NCBI GenBank assembly: GCA_017938205.1
Contig: JAGBCA010000034.1
Span: 1 to 35,300, forward strand
Direction of reading: 5' to 3'
DNA length: 35,300 nucleotides
Source of the DNA: Clostridia bacterium
Lineage (GTDB): Bacteria > Bacillota > Clostridia > Oscillospirales > CAG-272
Within the stretch, counting starts at the first letter, position 1, and every line of letters starts with the position of its first letter. Below the pieces are notes generated by a model, which was not told where the DNA came from, did not search any database, and saw only the letters and a list, made by a program, of their open reading frames with translations. Below are positions 7,150 through 15,678 of the stretch, piece after piece. The translations under genes and the position numbers were made by a program.

Positions 7150-8467
7150 AGAAGAAAACGCCCTGCGCTCGGTTGGTATCTCGGCGCTTGGGTGCAAGGT
7201 TTCGCAGTATGAATGCGAGGCGATCGGGGAAGCCTTTGAGAAGGCTGGCTTTGTGCTGCGGCCATTCTCCGAGGTGTGTGACGTGTACGTGATCAACACC
7301 TGCACAGTCACGGCAGAGAGCGATGCAAAATCCCGCAAAACGATCCGCCGCGCCATCAAGAAAAATCCCGATGCGCTCGTGATGGTTTGCGGCTGTTATA
7401 GCCAGACCTCGCCCACAGAGGTTGCAAAAATCGACGGCGTTGACGTTGTGATCGGAAATCACGATAAGCTCGCTTTGGTGAAGCTCGCAATTGATATTCT
7501 TGACAATAAGCAAACAAAACCTTACATTTCAACAGTAAATATTGACGAAGCACCCTTTGAACCGATGTGCATCACCCGTGCGCCGAGAACGCGTGCATAT
7601 GTGAAGATCGAGGACGGATGCGAGTGCCGATGCAGCTATTGCGAGATCCCGAACGCGCGCGGCCGCGTGCGCTCAAAGCCGATGGAGGACGTGATAAGGG
7701 AAGTGGAGGCGCTTTCCGCCGCCGGCACGGCGGAGGTGGTGCTGACGGGCATCGAAACCGCGTCCTACGGCGCAGACCTTGGAGAGGGATACGGCCTGAT
7801 CGATCTTCTTGAGGCTTTGGATAAGCGAAAAAGCTGCCGCCGCATTCGTCTCGGCTCGCTTTCGCCCGAAAAAATGCGGGAGGATTTCGTGAAAAGGCTT
7901 TCTGTGCTTTCGATCGTCGTGCCGCATTTCCATCTTTCGATGCAGAGCGGCTCGGACAACGTGCTTCGCGGTATGCGCAGAAGATACAATACAGAGATGG
8001 CACTGGAAGCACTTTTCCGCCTGCGCGAGGGGATGCCCTCCGTGCAGTTTACCACCGATATGATGGTTGGCTTTCCCGGCGAGGGAGAGGCTGAATTCTC
8101 GGAAACGCTGGATTTTATCCGCAAGGCGCGTTTTCTTGATATGCACGTGTTCCAGTATTCGAGAAGAAAAAACACCCCTGCCGCCGATTATCCGAATCAG
8201 GTGAGCGAGGAGGAAAAGCATCGCCGAAGCGCGATACTGATCGCGGAAAAGAATCGCATCCGTGACGAGATCTTGGACGGTCTTGTTCGAGCGGGAGTGC
8301 CGCTCTCCGTGGTGGTGGAAACCGTGAAGGATGGCGTTGCTTCTGCTCATGCTGAAAACTTTGCCGAGCTTCGGTTTTTTGCACAGGATCGCTCGCACGG
8401 CGAGGTGATCGATGTTTTGCCGCTCTCGCATAAGGACGGCGTGATTTTCGGAAAAATAAAAAAATAA
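7139..8467 (+). CDS. mtaB: tRNA (t6A37)-C2 methylthiotransferase MtaB
   Basis: A 442-residue radical SAM methylthiotransferase of the MtaB (YqeV) branch, which converts t6A37 to ms2t6A in tRNAs reading ANN codons. The N-terminal MTTase domain has three cysteines that hold one 4Fe-4S cluster (in ALGCKVSQYE, INTCTV and CGCYSQ; about 19, 55 and 86). The radical SAM motif C-x3-C-x2-C is in DGCECRCSYCEIPNARG (about 161, 165, 168). MtaB-like rather than MiaB-like features are GCKVSQYE and the IPNARGRVRSKP context. A C-terminal TRAM-like region is present. Start ATG 7139 overlaps the hpt stop by 11 bases and has no strong ribosome-binding site, so coupling to hpt translation is likely. Confidence 0.92.
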   Translation: MQNKEENALRSVGISALGCKVSQYECEAIGEAFEKAGFVLRPFSEVCDVYVINTCTVTAESDAKSRKTIRRAIKKNPDALVMVCGCYSQTSPTEVAKIDGVDVVIGNHDKLALVKLAIDILDNKQTKPYISTVNIDEAPFEPMCITRAPRTRAYVKIEDGCECRCSYCEIPNARGRVRSKPMEDVIREVEALSAAGTAEVVLTGIETASYGADLGEGYGLIDLLEALDKRKSCRRIRLGSLSPEKMREDFVKRLSVLSIVVPHFHLSMQSGSDNVLRGMRRRYNTEMALEALFRLREGMPSVQFTTDMMVGFPGEGEAEFSETLDFIRKARFLDMHVFQYSRRKNTPAADYPNQVSEEEKHRRSAILIAEKNRIRDEILDGLVRAGVPLSVVVETVKDGVASAHAENFAELRFFAQDRSHGEVIDVLPLSHKDGVIFGKIKK

Positions 8468-8488
8468 AGATATATTGGAGAAAACACA

Positions 8489-9880
8489 ATGGAAAACAGC
8501 AAAAAAACAATGGAAAAAATCGTTGCGCTCTGCAAAACGCGCGGGTACATTTTCCCCGGCTCGGAGATCTACGGCGGTCTTGCAAACTCCTGGGACTACG
8601 GTCCTCTCGGCGTTGAGTTCAAGAACAACGTGAAGAAGGCTTGGTGGCAGAAGTTCGTGCAGGAGTCCCGCTACAACGTAGGTCTTGACAGCGCGATCAT
8701 CATGAATCCCCAGGCTTGGGTCGCTTCCGGCCACGTGGGCGGATTCTCCGACCCTCTGATGGATTGCAAGCAGTGCAAGGCAAGACACAGAGCGGATAAG
8801 CTGATCGAGGATTATGCATTCCAGAACGGCACGAACGAGAATCCCGCAGGCTGGACCTTCGAGCAGATGGCAGAGTTCATCGCAGAAAAGGGAATTGCTT
8901 GCCCTCTTTGCGGCGGCAAGACCTTTACCGACATCAAGAAGTTCAACCTGATGTTCAAGACCTTCATCGGTGTAACCGAGGACAATTCCTCCACCGTTTA
9001 CCTTCGTCCCGAGACCGCGCAGGGCATCTTCGTGAATTTCCCTGCCGTTCAGCGCTCCACGAGAAAGAAGCTGCCCTTCGGTATCTGCCAGATCGGTAAG
9101 TCCTTCCGTAACGAGATCACCCCCGGAAACTTCGTGTTCCGTACCCGTGAGTTCGAGCAGATGGAGCTTGAGTTCTTCTGCAAGCCCGGCACCGACCTTG
9201 AGTGGTTTGCATATTGGAAGGCCTTCTGCAAGCAGTGGCTTCTTGACCTTGGTATGAAGGAGGAAAACCTTCGCCTGCGTGACCACGATCCCGAGGAGCT
9301 TTGCTTTTATTCCAAGGCAACCACGGACTTTGAGTTCCTCTTCCCGTTCGGCTGGGGCGAGCTTTGGGGCATCGCAGACAGAACCGATTACGACCTTTCT
9401 CAGCATGAGAAGCATTCGGGCAAGGATATGCAGTATTTCGATCCCGAAACCAATACCCACTACACGCCTTACGTGGTTGAGCCCTCTCTCGGTGCTGACC
9501 GTGTGGCACTTGCATTCCTTGTTGATGCATACGATGAGGAGGAGCTCGGCGAGGGAGATACCCGTGTGGTTCTGCACCTGCATCCCGCGCTTGCGCCCAT
9601 CAAGGCTGCGATCCTTCCTCTTTCCAAGAAGCTTTCCGATAAGGCGCTTGAGCTCTATGACGATCTTGCAAAGGCCTTCCCCTGCGACTTTGACGAGGCA
9701 GGCTCGATCGGTAAGAGATACCGCCGCCAGGACGAGGTGGGCACGCCCTTCTGCATCACCTACGACTTTGATACCGAAAATGATGGCTGCGTGACCGTGC
9801 GTGACAGAGATAGCATGGAGCAGGTTCGCCTGCCGATTGCTGAGGTCAAGGCATACATTCAGCAGAAGCTTGTATTCTGA
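8489..9880 (+). CDS. glyQS: Glycine--tRNA ligase, homodimeric type
   Basis: A 463-residue class II synthetase of the single-chain alpha2 type that attaches glycine to tRNA-Gly. Class II motifs are visible: an N-terminal [20 protein letters not shown], motif 2 in [25 protein letters not shown], and motif 3 in [14 protein letters not shown] zinc-like cysteine set (CKQC, CPLCGG) occurs in the insertion. The C-terminal anticodon-binding domain begins near residue 355 ([15 protein letters not shown]). It follows mtaB after 21 bases, so it is probably co-transcribed; no T-box leader precedes it. A terminator follows at 9892-9929. Confidence 0.97.
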   Translation: MENSKKTMEKIVALCKTRGYIFPGSEIYGGLANSWDYGPLGVEFKNNVKKAWWQKFVQESRYNVGLDSAIIMNPQAWVASGHVGGFSDPLMDCKQCKARHRADKLIEDYAFQNGTNENPAGWTFEQMAEFIAEKGIACPLCGGKTFTDIKKFNLMFKTFIGVTEDNSSTVYLRPETAQGIFVNFPAVQRSTRKKLPFGICQIGKSFRNEITPGNFVFRTREFEQMELEFFCKPGTDLEWFAYWKAFCKQWLLDLGMKEENLRLRDHDPEELCFYSKATTDFEFLFPFGWGELWGIADRTDYDLSQHEKHSGKDMQYFDPETNTHYTPYVVEPSLGADRVALAFLVDAYDEEELGEGDTRVVLHLHPALAPIKAAILPLSKKLSDKALELYDDLAKAFPCDFDEAGSIGKRYRRQDEVGTPFCITYDFDTENDGCVTVRDRDSMEQVRLPIAEVKAYIQQKLVF

Positions 9881-9891
9881 TAAAATAAGAG

Positions 9892-9929
9892 AACGCCTTC
9901 CCGAAAAAAGGAGGGCGTTTCTTCTTTTT
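9892..9929 (+). terminator. Intrinsic terminator after glyQS
   Basis: AACGCCTTCC pairs with GGAGGGCGTT with one G-U, followed by TCTTCTTTTT. It ends the hpt-mtaB-glyQS transcript. Confidence 0.85.
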
Positions 9930-9991
9930 GCCACGAGGTTTGTAATCCGTGTTTTCCTAATTTTTGTTAAGAATTTCGATTGTTTTACCCA

Positions 9992-10020
9992 TTGACAAAC
10001 GTTTGGATTCGGTTTACAAT
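9992..10020 (+). promoter_or_regulatory. Sigma-A promoter of the PHP-domain gene pair
   Basis: TTGACA (9992-9997), a 17-base spacer and TACAAT (10015-10020) lie 37 bases upstream of the first PHP gene. Confidence 0.88.
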
Positions 10021-10057
10021 AAAGATACAATGCCCCAAGAGGGAAAAGGAGAATTGT

Positions 10058-10993
10058 ATGGAAATTTACGCAAATTTGCACCTTCACAGCACGCATTCGG
10101 ACGGCAAATATACCCCCGAGGAGCTTGTGCGCCTTGCGAAGGAGGAGGGCTACGGCGCCATTGCCGTGACCGACCACGATACCGTGACCGCCAATGCGGC
10201 ACTGATGCGGTGCGCGAAGGAAAATGGGCTTGAATCCATCTTCGGCTGTGAATTCACCGTTCCTGCAACGATGGGCGAAAATTCGGACTTCCATTTCGTT
10301 GCCTTCGATTTTGACCCCACGTATCCGCCGATGGCTGAATATATCCGCGGTATGGCTCTGCGTCAAACGGACAAGACGCGAGTCACGCTCGAGCGTTGCC
10401 AAGAGGCGGGCTTTATGACGGATATCACGATGGAGGACGTTTACGAGGCCAACCCCGGCGTCGTGTGGCATTGCAACGAGCAGGTTTTTCGCACCTTGGT
10501 AGCCAAGGGGCTTGCCAAGCCTGAGGATTACGAGGACTGGGTGGAAAATATCTTTTATTATCACGAGCATCTTGCACCGATCCCTCCCGCATACCCCTTC
10601 AAGGATGCGCAGGGAATTATCGATCTTGTGCACGCGGCGGGCGGCATCATCCTGATCGCGCATCCGCATAAGCAGCTGCATTTTATTGATCGTCTTGCCG
10701 AAATGGGGCTTGACGGACTTGAGGTGTATCATCCCGATCTCACGCCTGAGGAGCAGACTGAGGCGATGCGCATTGCTTACGAAAAGAATCTCTTCATCGC
10801 CGGAGGCACGGATCACAGCGGCGTGCTTGGCGGCGAATATATTTCCTTCGAAAATCCGGAGGAGTGCCCCTATTATCTTGAGCCGCGCGTATTCGGCACG
10901 ATGGAGGAGCATTTCCTTGAATTGAAGGAAAGAAAGATTGGAAAACGAGAATATAAACATACCCACACCGCGCGCCGCGGCAAGTATCTTTGA
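10058..10993 (+). CDS. PHP-domain phosphoesterase, paralogue 1
   Basis: A 311-residue member of the PHP superfamily of metal-dependent phosphoesterases, closest in layout to YciV/TrpH proteins, one of which acts on 3',5'-nucleoside bisphosphates and short RNA ends. Metal-binding motifs are present in order: HLHSTHSDG (residues 8-16), TDHDT (38-42), an internal GCEF acid, AHPH late in the chain and GGTDHSG near the C-terminus. Substrate is not determinable from sequence; histidinol phosphatase activity is a weaker alternative. Start ATG 10058 has AAAAGGAGAA upstream. A close paralogue begins 19 bases after the stop, so the pair arose by tandem duplication and is probably one transcript. Confidence 0.85.
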   Translation: MEIYANLHLHSTHSDGKYTPEELVRLAKEEGYGAIAVTDHDTVTANAALMRCAKENGLESIFGCEFTVPATMGENSDFHFVAFDFDPTYPPMAEYIRGMALRQTDKTRVTLERCQEAGFMTDITMEDVYEANPGVVWHCNEQVFRTLVAKGLAKPEDYEDWVENIFYYHEHLAPIPPAYPFKDAQGIIDLVHAAGGIILIAHPHKQLHFIDRLAEMGLDGLEVYHPDLTPEEQTEAMRIAYEKNLFIAGGTDHSGVLGGEYISFENPEECPYYLEPRVFGTMEEHFLELKERKIGKREYKHTHTARRGKYL

Positions 10994-11012
10994 TAAAAGG
11001 AAGGAAACAAGC

Positions 11013-11942
11013 ATGCGTCCATATGCAAATTTACATCTGCACAGCACTCATTCGGACGGAAAATACACTCCCGAGGAGCTTGTGCTTTTAGCAAAAGGAG
11101 AGGGATACGGCGCGATTGCCGTCACCGACCACGATACCGTGACCGCCAACGAGGAGATCGCATACTATGCGAAAAAACACGGGCTGGAATCTATCTTCGG
11201 TTGTGAGTTTTCCACCTTCTCGATGCTGGGAAAGCCTGTGGATTTTCATTTCGTTGCCTATGATTTTGATCCCACCTATCCGCCGATGGCGGAATATCTT
11301 GCCGGCATGGCCCTTCGCGAAACCGATCAGACGCGCATCGTGTTCGGCTGGGCGGTTGAAAAGGGAGATATTCAGGGCATCACCTGGGAAGAGGTTTTGG
11401 AATATAACAAGGGCATTGCATGGCTTTGCAACGACCACGTGTATCGCGCCATGATGGCGAAGGGACTTGTGCGGGCTGAGGATTACGACGATTGGTTTAA
11501 CAAGAACTTCCGAAAGCAGCGTGGGCTTGTTCCTCCGGCGTATGACTTTTTGCCCACGGAGGATATCATTCGTCTTGTGCACGAGGCGGGCGGCATTATT
11601 CTTGTTGCACATCCGTATCAGCGGTTGCAGTACATGGATCAGTTGATCGAGCTTGGTATCGACGGTCTTGAGGTTTACCATTTCTCGGTTTCGCCCGAGG
11701 AGCAGAGAGAGGCGCTTCGCATTGCCTATGAAAAAAATCTCTTTATTGCCGGCGGTTCGGATCACGAGGGCGCTCTTGGCGGTATGTATGAGTCCTTTGA
11801 AAATCCCGAGGATTGCCCCTACTATGCAGAGCCTCGAACCTTCGGCACGATGAAGGAGCACTTCGACGAGCTGAAAACGCGTAAGATCGGAAAAAGAGGC
11901 GCGATTCCCGATTATATCGCCATTAAGGGCAAGCAACATTGA
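11013..11942 (+). CDS. PHP-domain phosphoesterase, paralogue 2
   Basis: A 309-residue protein that aligns nearly end to end with the preceding gene. The first 42 residues are almost identical, including HLHSTHSDGKYTPEELV and the GYGAIAVTDHDTVTAN block, while the middle region around residues 105-180 has diverged. All PHP metal motifs are kept: HLHSTHSDG, TDHDT, GCEF, VAHPY (Tyr replaces the last His of paralogue 1's AHPH) and GGSDHEG. The start ATG 11013 has AAGGAAGGA upstream. Function is presumably hydrolysis of a phosphorylated nucleotide or sugar; the exact substrate is unknown. Confidence 0.85.
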   Translation: MRPYANLHLHSTHSDGKYTPEELVLLAKGEGYGAIAVTDHDTVTANEEIAYYAKKHGLESIFGCEFSTFSMLGKPVDFHFVAYDFDPTYPPMAEYLAGMALRETDQTRIVFGWAVEKGDIQGITWEEVLEYNKGIAWLCNDHVYRAMMAKGLVRAEDYDDWFNKNFRKQRGLVPPAYDFLPTEDIIRLVHEAGGIILVAHPYQRLQYMDQLIELGIDGLEVYHFSVSPEEQREALRIAYEKNLFIAGGSDHEGALGGMYESFENPEDCPYYAEPRTFGTMKEHFDELKTRKIGKRGAIPDYIAIKGKQH

Positions 11943-12181
11943 TAAAAAAAGGGGATGGCGCCTCCCCGCGCAAGCGAAAATGACGAAAATAAAATGAAAA
12001 CTCACTTTTTTTGATAAATGAGCTAAAAAAATATGATCTAAGGTTGAAATTCTGCGAATTTCTCCATCAAATTATAGTCATTTTCTATTTCCGTTTTCGA
12101 GGCTCGACGTACTTTTGTACGCCTCACGCCTCGAAGAACGAAAATTTTCGCGTGGGATCCCCCTATCCCCTTAACGCATTC
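11943..12181. other. Intergenic region with hairpins, no gene seen
   Basis: This AT-rich gap after the PHP pair holds a small GGGGA/TCCCC hairpin at about 11951-11967, an imperfect CTCA...TGAG hairpin near 12001-12022, and a GTAC-centred palindrome at 12096-12135. I see no plausible reading frame with a ribosome-binding site. Confidence 0.6.
12096..12135. repeat. GTAC-centred palindromic repeat, copy 1
   Basis: Outer arms TTCGAGGC (12096-12103) and GCCTCGAA (12128-12135) surround inner arms CGTAC (12108-12112) and GTACG (12117-12121). The reverse complement of 35259-35297 shares the same core, CTCG-x2-GTAC-x2-TTGTAC-x-CCTC-x-CGC. Two matching copies 23 kb apart suggest a dispersed intergenic repeat family. 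Confidence 0.7.
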
Positions 12182-12224
12182 GAGGGTAGCTCAAGTTGCA
12201 AAAACTTGAGCTACCCTCTTTTTT
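12182..12224 (+). terminator. Intrinsic terminator after the PHP genes
   Basis: A perfect 16-bp stem (12182-12197 with 12203-12218, starting GAGGGTAGCTCAAGTT), a 5-base loop and TTTTTTG. It separates the plus-strand PHP genes from the convergent exonuclease gene. Confidence 0.93.
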
Positions 12225-12249
12225 GTTTTTATGCAAAGAAAAGTTTGCT

Positions 12250-13224
12250 TTATTCTGCTTTCGGAGTGCTTTGACCGGAGCGCCTGCGTGGGCGGCGCGG
12301 ACGGGTGCGGCGGCGGATGCTGCCTGCCTCGAGCTTCTTTTTGTATTCCGCGATCTCTGTATCGGTTGCGTGCGTTATTGTGCGCTTTGCACGCCAGGTG
12401 TCGTTGAAGTTGCGATGGAGCTTCAAGGTTAAGAATATATCTCCATCCTTTTTGCAGCCGTAGTAATAGATGTATCGCTGACCCTTGGAATGCAGGGGCT
12501 TTCCTTTGGAAGCCAGGGGCTTTTTGCAGATCGGGCACAAAGGATTTTTGACGATCGCATCGTCAAGCATTTCGCTGATGGTCACGTATCCGTCCTCGCC
12601 TGCATCGGCATCGCCGATCACGGAGGATTCAAGATACTGTCCCTGCGAGGCATCGTATGCGCGGATGCCCTCCTTCACATCGAGCTTTGCAGCCACGAGC
12701 GCGGTGAAATACGCATCGTTCAAGGCATCGTGTGCGGGGAGATTTTGCGGGATCTCAAAATGCTCCATCGCGAATTCCAAAGAACGCTGCTTCGTGCCTC
12801 CGTCGGTCTGCTGATTGAAGATCACCTGCAGATCGTAGGTGCGGTCCAGCCATTCGGAGGGCAGATCGTGGATATGAAAATTGTCTTTGAGCATCGGAAC
12901 GTCATCCGGCCCCCAGGTGAGGAAAACAAAATCCTCGCCGCACCAGCGCTTGAAGTTCTCGGCGGCGGTGGGCAAGGGGACGCCCGCATCCATCATCTCT
13001 TGGCTGATTCCCGTCAGATCGCTGACGTGCTTATGTATTTTTTTGAAATGCTGCGGCTTCACGATCACGGAATAAGAGCCGCAAACGCGCAGATGCCGAT
13101 CGAGCTTCACGGCTCCGATCTGGATCACCTCGCCGCGCAGGCGAGCGGAAAGGCGACGCTGAACGGCCAAGGCCTTTTGCGCGTATGCCTGATTCCATTC
13201 CAAGTCCAAGGTTATGTAATACAT
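12250..13224 (-). CDS. DEDDh 3'-5' exonuclease domain protein with zinc ribbon
   Basis: A 324-residue protein. Residues 1 to about 185 form an RNase T/DNA polymerase III epsilon-like exonuclease fold: Exo I acids in LDLEWN (Asp7, Glu9), an Exo II region with the FLTWGPDDVPML segment, and Exo III in AHDALNDAY, with the DEDDh histidine. Such domains remove nucleotides from 3' ends of DNA or RNA; the closest relatives are annotated KapD-like or 3'-5' exonuclease, but the true substrate is unknown. A C-terminal module follows with a short CPICKKPL half-ribbon, a YYYGCKKDGD segment, and a very basic RRRTRPRRPRRRS tail that probably binds nucleic acid. It is transcribed alone from a promoter divergent to glnN. 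Confidence 0.86.
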   Translation of the reverse strand: MYYITLDLEWNQAYAQKALAVQRRLSARLRGEVIQIGAVKLDRHLRVCGSYSVIVKPQHFKKIHKHVSDLTGISQEMMDAGVPLPTAAENFKRWCGEDFVFLTWGPDDVPMLKDNFHIHDLPSEWLDRTYDLQVIFNQQTDGGTKQRSLEFAMEHFEIPQNLPAHDALNDAYFTALVAAKLDVKEGIRAYDASQGQYLESSVIGDADAGEDGYVTISEMLDDAIVKNPLCPICKKPLASKGKPLHSKGQRYIYYYGCKKDGDIFLTLKLHRNFNDTWRAKRTITHATDTEIAEYKKKLEAGSIRRRTRPRRPRRRSGQSTPKAE

Positions 13225-13269
13225 TTTTCTTCCTTAATTATTTGATCAGTCAAAACTATACCATTTAAT

Positions 13270-13297
13270 AGTATATCACAAAAGCAAAAAAAGTCAA
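13270..13297 (-). promoter_or_regulatory. Probable sigma-A promoter of the exonuclease gene
   Basis: On the minus strand, TTGACT (13297-13292) and TATACT (13275-13270) are separated by 16 bases, about 45 bases upstream of the start codon. Confidence 0.65.
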
Positions 13298-13391
13298 GGG
13301 GAAAATGCCGTACGGCGAAAAAACAAGCGCGGTTTGGCTGTCTTTTTTAGAATGCACTCTTCGTCGTTAAAATATTGTTCATAAATAACAG

Positions 13392-13492
13392 CCCCACATA
13401 CGCAACAAAAACTTATTTATTTTTAAAACAATCCCCACATACGGCATAAAAATGCGCAATATAAAGAAAAATATATCCACTTTACGCAAAAC
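13392..13492 (+). promoter_or_regulatory. Three phased direct repeats upstream of the glnN promoter
   Basis: CCCCACATACG occurs exactly at 13392-13402 and 13433-13443, each followed by a CA-rich and A-rich tail. A third, degenerate copy, TCCACTTTACGCAAAA, starts at 13476 and ends just before the -35 box at 13495. The shared CCAC begins at 13394, 13435 and 13477, spacings of 41 and 42 bases, or about four helical turns. This arrangement suggests a regulator binding one DNA face. The regulator is unknown. Confidence 0.55.
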
Positions 13493-13494
13493 CC

Positions 13495-13523
13495 TTGACT
13501 TTTTCGGGGGCGTGTTGTATAAT
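13495..13523 (+). promoter_or_regulatory. Sigma-A promoter of glnN
   Basis: TTGACT (13495-13500), a 17-base spacer and TATAAT (13518-13523), 29 bases before the start codon. Confidence 0.9.
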
Positions 13524-13552
13524 TGTAGCATCAAAAAATGGAGGCTCGTTTT

Positions 13553-15652
13553 ATGGAGAAAAATATTCGCATCCCCGAACTCTTCGGCTCGCAGGTTTTC
13601 AGCGAGGACGTGATGCGCGAAAGACTTCCGAAGGACGTTTATAAGTCACTTGAAAAAACGATGGCCACGGGCAATGAGATCGATCCCACGATCGCAGACG
13701 TTGTGGCAGGTGCAATGAAGGATTGGGCCGTGGAGCATGGCGCAACGCATTTCACGCACTGGTTTCAGCCGCTGACGGGCGTAACGGCAGAGAAGCACGA
13801 TTCCTTCCTTTCTCCCGTTGGGCACGGTAAGGCGATCATGGAGTTTTCGGGCAAGGAGCTGATCAAGGGCGAGCCCGATGCCTCCTCCTTCCCCTCGGGT
13901 GGCCTGCGTGCTACCTTTGAGGCAAGAGGCTATACCGCTTGGGATCCCGCATCCTATGCCTTCGTCAAGGACGGCTCGCTTTATATTCCCACGGCCTTCT
14001 GCTCCTATACGGGCGAGGCATTGGATACGAAAACGCCGCTTCTGCGCTCGATGGATGCCATCAGCACGGAGGCTTTGCGCTTGCTCGCCCTCTTTGGGGA
14101 TACCACCGCGAAGCGCGTGCAGACCACGGTTGGCGCGGAGCAGGAATATTTCCTCGTGGATTCCGCGGATTTTAAGGCAAGACGCGATCTCTTCTATTGC
14201 GGCCGCACGCTTTTCGGTGCGCCTGCGGTAAAGGGGCAGGAGATGGAGGATCACTATTTCGGTGCGCTCCGTCCGCGTGTGAGCGCGTATATGCAGGCCT
14301 TGGACCGTGCACTCTGGGCGCTTGGCATCTCGGCAAAGACCAAGCACAATGAGACCGCACCTGCGCAGCATGAGCTCGCGCCCGTGTTCTCCTCCACCAA
14401 TATCGCCGTGGATCAGAACCTTCTGACGATGGAATATATGCGCAAGCTCGCGCCCGAATTTGGCATGGAGTGTCTTCTTGCGGAGAAGCCCTTTGCGGGC
14501 ATCAACGGCTCGGGTAAGCACAACAACTGGTCGATCGCGACCGATACGGGCGAAAATCTTCTGAAGCCCGGCAAGACACCTGCGGACAACAAGAGATTTC
14601 TTCTGATGCTGGCCGCCGTTCTCAAGGCGGTGGACGATTATCAGGATCTTCTGCGTATTTCCGCTGCTACGGCAGGAAACGATCATCGTCTTGGCGGCGC
14701 AGAGGCACCGCCTGCGATCATTTCGATCTTCCTCGGTGAGGAGCTGGAGGAGCTTGTCAATGCGATCGCCGACGGCTCTACCTATCATAAAAAGGATACG
14801 AAGTATATGTCGCTCGGTGTGCCCTCCTTGCCCGGCATCCGTAAGGATAATACCGACCGTAACCGCACCTCGCCCTTTGCCTTCACGGGCAATAAGTTTG
14901 AGTTCCGTATGGTGGGCTCCTCGCAGAACATCGCGCTTGCGAATATCGTCCTGAACACCGCCGTTGCTAAATCCTTCTCGGATTTTGCGGATATTCTTGG
15001 CAAGGCCAAGGACTTTGAAATGGCATTGGACAAGCTGATCGCCGATACCTTCCGCAAGCATAGGCGCATCCTCTTCTCCGGCAACAGCTATAGCAAGGAG
15101 TGGGAGGAGGAAGCGAAGGCGCGCGGTCTTTCTTGCTTCAAGAGTGCGCCCGAGGCGTACGAGCATTTCACGGACGAGAAGAACATCGAGCTCTTCACGC
15201 GCTTCGCGGTTATGAATGAGGTTGAGATGCGCTCCCGCCGCGAGATCTTCTTTGAGATCTATCGCAACGTGGTTGGCATCGAGGCACGCACCATGCTTGA
15301 AATGTCCATGCGCGACTATATCCCCGCCGTCAGCAAATATATCAAGGATCTTTCCGATGCACTGATTGCAAAGCGAGAGGCTTTGCGCGGTGTGGATACC
15401 TCGGTAGAGGAGAGCCTCATCGGAAAGCTCTCGGATCTTCTTTCCAAGACCTATAGCGCTACGCTTGCACTCGAAAAGGCCGAGGCCGCCGCACGCGCCA
15501 AGGCAAATGACGAGCAGCGCGCGTTCAGCTATAAGGAGGTCGTTTTGCCGAAGATGGAAACGCTCCGCCGTGCCGTGGACAGCATGGAGGTGCTCACCGC
15601 TCGCGAATATTGGCCCGTTCCGACCTACGGAGATCTGACCTACAGAGTTTGA
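13553..15652 (+). CDS. glnN: Glutamine synthetase type III
   Basis: A 699-residue GSIII enzyme, which makes glutamine from glutamate, ammonia and ATP in the cytoplasm. The length of about 700 residues and the N-terminal [21 protein letters not shown] are typical of GSIII, not of the shorter GSI/GSII. Family landmarks include THWFQPLTG, a [17 protein letters not shown] segment, [32 protein letters not shown] and [16 protein letters not shown], the last being ATP and glutamate binding regions shared by all glutamine synthetases. Start ATG 13553 has GGAGG eight bases upstream; ATG 13538 is in frame but overlaps that site. Three phased repeats upstream suggest nitrogen- or otherwise-regulated transcription. 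A MATE exporter follows after 26 bases. Confidence 0.96.
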   Translation: MEKNIRIPELFGSQVFSEDVMRERLPKDVYKSLEKTMATGNEIDPTIADVVAGAMKDWAVEHGATHFTHWFQPLTGVTAEKHDSFLSPVGHGKAIMEFSGKELIKGEPDASSFPSGGLRATFEARGYTAWDPASYAFVKDGSLYIPTAFCSYTGEALDTKTPLLRSMDAISTEALRLLALFGDTTAKRVQTTVGAEQEYFLVDSADFKARRDLFYCGRTLFGAPAVKGQEMEDHYFGALRPRVSAYMQALDRALWALGISAKTKHNETAPAQHELAPVFSSTNIAVDQNLLTMEYMRKLAPEFGMECLLAEKPFAGINGSGKHNNWSIATDTGENLLKPGKTPADNKRFLLMLAAVLKAVDDYQDLLRISAATAGNDHRLGGAEAPPAIISIFLGEELEELVNAIADGSTYHKKDTKYMSLGVPSLPGIRKDNTDRNRTSPFAFTGNKFEFRMVGSSQNIALANIVLNTAVAKSFSDFADILGKAKDFEMALDKLIADTFRKHRRILFSGNSYSKEWEEEAKARGLSCFKSAPEAYEHFTDEKNIELFTRFAVMNEVEMRSRREIFFEIYRNVVGIEARTMLEMSMRDYIPAVSKYIKDLSDALIAKREALRGVDTSVEESLIGKLSDLLSKTYSATLALEKAEAAARAKANDEQRAFSYKEVVLPKMETLRRAVDSMEVLTAREYWPVPTYGDLTYRV

Positions 15653-15678
15653 TTTTTGTGGAAAGATGTAAACAAACA

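Noticed and set aside
8468..8488. T-box leader expected before a glycyl-tRNA synthetase gene
   Set aside because: Only 21 bases separate mtaB and glyQS; there is no room for a T-box.
7673..11047. Very long minus-strand open frame opposite mtaB, glyQS and PHP genes
   Set aside because: It is antisense to three well-supported genes, has no recognisable domain, and results from the codon bias of the plus-strand genes.
11951..11967. GGGGA/TCCCC hairpin after the PHP genes as a terminator
   Set aside because: Only five pairs and no following T-run; the strong terminator is at 12182-12224.
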